Below the pieces are notes generated by a model. It was not told the origin of the DNA, did no database searches, and saw nothing but the letters and a program-made list of their open reading frames with translations. The position numbers and the translations under genes were made by a program. A DNA stretch of 64,000 nucleotides from Agromyces sp. Marseille-P2726 (lineage in GTDB: Bacteria; Actinomycetota; Actinomycetes; Actinomycetales; Microbacteriaceae): the NCBI RefSeq assembly GCF_902809835.1, contig NZ_CADDWM010000012.1, positions 310,708 to 374,707 on the forward strand, given 5' to 3'. This document shows, piece by piece, positions 63,518 through 64,000 of this stretch (position 1 is its first letter; each line of letters opens with the position of its first letter).

Positions 63518-63659
63518 GAACCCACCATAACCCCGGGGTCTACGCGGGAAGCCGGTCGCACCGAGGGCGCCGACGATGCACGAGGCATCCGCTCCGCCTA
63601 TCCTCGTAGCGGACCCGGCTGACCCTCGAACCGGGGTCAGGCATCGGAGGCGAGACGAG

Positions 63660-64000
63660 GTGAGCACGACGATGTCCGATGACGACGGCAGTCGCCACCG
63701 GTCTCGGGGACGGCGTGCGGCGCCGTCGCCGTCGCCGTCGTCGGGCCTGCGTGCGTCGCTCGCGCCGGCGATCGCTGTCGTCGAGCCTCGCGTCGCGGCG
63801 GCGGGCGCCTGGCTCCACGAGCGACGACTGCACGTGTTCATCATCTCGGCGGCCGTTGCGTCCTTCCTGCTGATCGGAGGCACGGTGGTGCTCCTGCAGC
63901 TGTCGGCCCCGCCGCAGCACCACGACGACGCGGCGCCCGCGGTGAGCACGTCGAGGCCGACTTCGACCGAGCCGGCGTACCCGGGCACGCTGGCCCCGAT
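63660..64000 (+). CDS. Membrane-anchored protein, N-terminal fragment (cut by window edge)
   Basis: A frame opens at GTG 63660 with GGAGG nine bases upstream and runs off the end (113 codons seen). The first about 55 residues are Arg/Ser/Ala-rich and cytoplasmic. A single transmembrane helix, VFIISAAVASFLLIGGTVVLLQL, follows, then a Pro/Thr-rich extracellular stretch. The rest is outside the window, so no family is assigned; penicillin-binding-like or lipoprotein-anchored enzymes are possibilities only. Confidence 0.5.
   Translation, partial: MSTTMSDDDGSRHRSRGRRAAPSPSPSSGLRASLAPAIAVVEPRVAAAGAWLHERRLHVFIISAAVASFLLIGGTVVLLQLSAPPQHHDDAAPAVSTSRPTSTEPAYPGTLAP

Noticed and set aside
63518..63988. 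Upstream extension of the LigD-type protein
   Set aside because: The extension overlaps a divergent gene with a ribosome site and a membrane helix, and its composition does not match the LigD domain.

Overview
The window is high-GC DNA with dense, mostly actinobacterial-type genes, frequent GTG/TTG starts, many GGATGCC/GCATCCG words, and intergenic palindromes built from GTCTCGATAC...TACTCGAC. Together these suggest a member of the Microbacteriaceae (Agromyces/Microbacterium-like). That placement is inference; no rRNA or marker gene is present to fix the genus.

Region 1 (1 to about 23.5 kb) is a contractile injection system (eCIS/CIS) locus. It encodes a PAAR tip, a DUF4255 protein, an AAA+ ATPase, a DUF4157 protein with an HELTH motif, a 1321-residue cargo protein ending in a deaminase-like zinc motif (HAE plus PCAQC), the sheath, two tube proteins, a tail assembly protein, a DUF6760 protein, a 778-residue disordered protein, a LysM adaptor, a VgrG-like spike, and gp25, gpJ and gpI baseplate proteins. 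No tail-fibre gene and no phage head, terminase or integrase gene is visible, so this looks like a headless and possibly fibre-less injection machine. Two regulators flank it: a LuxR-type protein at 810 and a large P-loop SARP/BTAD protein at 21009. Ig-like proteins flank it too: one partial at the left edge, and one with a zinc ribbon and four membrane helices at 23965. The locus is peppered with tandem and inverted repeats.

Region 2 (23.6 to 34.4 kb) is mixed: tRNA-Thr and tRNA-Met, a CocE/NonD hydrolase, an aldo/keto reductase, and an acyl-CoA dehydrogenase followed by etfB, etfA and a cytochrome b561-type membrane protein with a repetitive N-terminal arm. These last four probably form one electron-transfer unit. 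A PadR regulator closes the region.

Region 3 (34.5 to 59.2 kb) appears to be a catabolic island for methoxylated aromatics. A minus-strand run reads galB-like, galC-like, galD-like, type I extradiol dioxygenase, aldehyde dehydrogenase, MFS transporter, metF-like, purU and a LigM-like O-demethylase. Divergent genes encode two more LigM-like proteins and a GTP cyclohydrolase I. Then come a GntR regulator, a DUF1932 dehydrogenase, a MetE-like methyltransferase, an IclR regulator, a fourth LigM-like protein, a five-gene branched-chain-amino-acid-type ABC importer and folD. The inferred logic is import of aryl methyl ethers, methyl transfer to tetrahydrofolate, folate recycling and supply (MetF, FolD, PurU, FolE, MetE-like), extradiol ring cleavage, and conversion of an oxalomesaconate-type product to pyruvate and oxaloacetate. 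Three recurrent motifs tie the region together: TTGTnnACAA, TACCT-N8-AGGGA, and GATTCCGTT with inverted halves.

Region 4 (59.4 to 64 kb) is housekeeping: a HesB-like protein without cysteines, a DEAD-box RNA helicase, a DUF2809 membrane protein, a LigD-type polymerase-domain protein, and the start of a membrane-anchored protein cut by the window edge.
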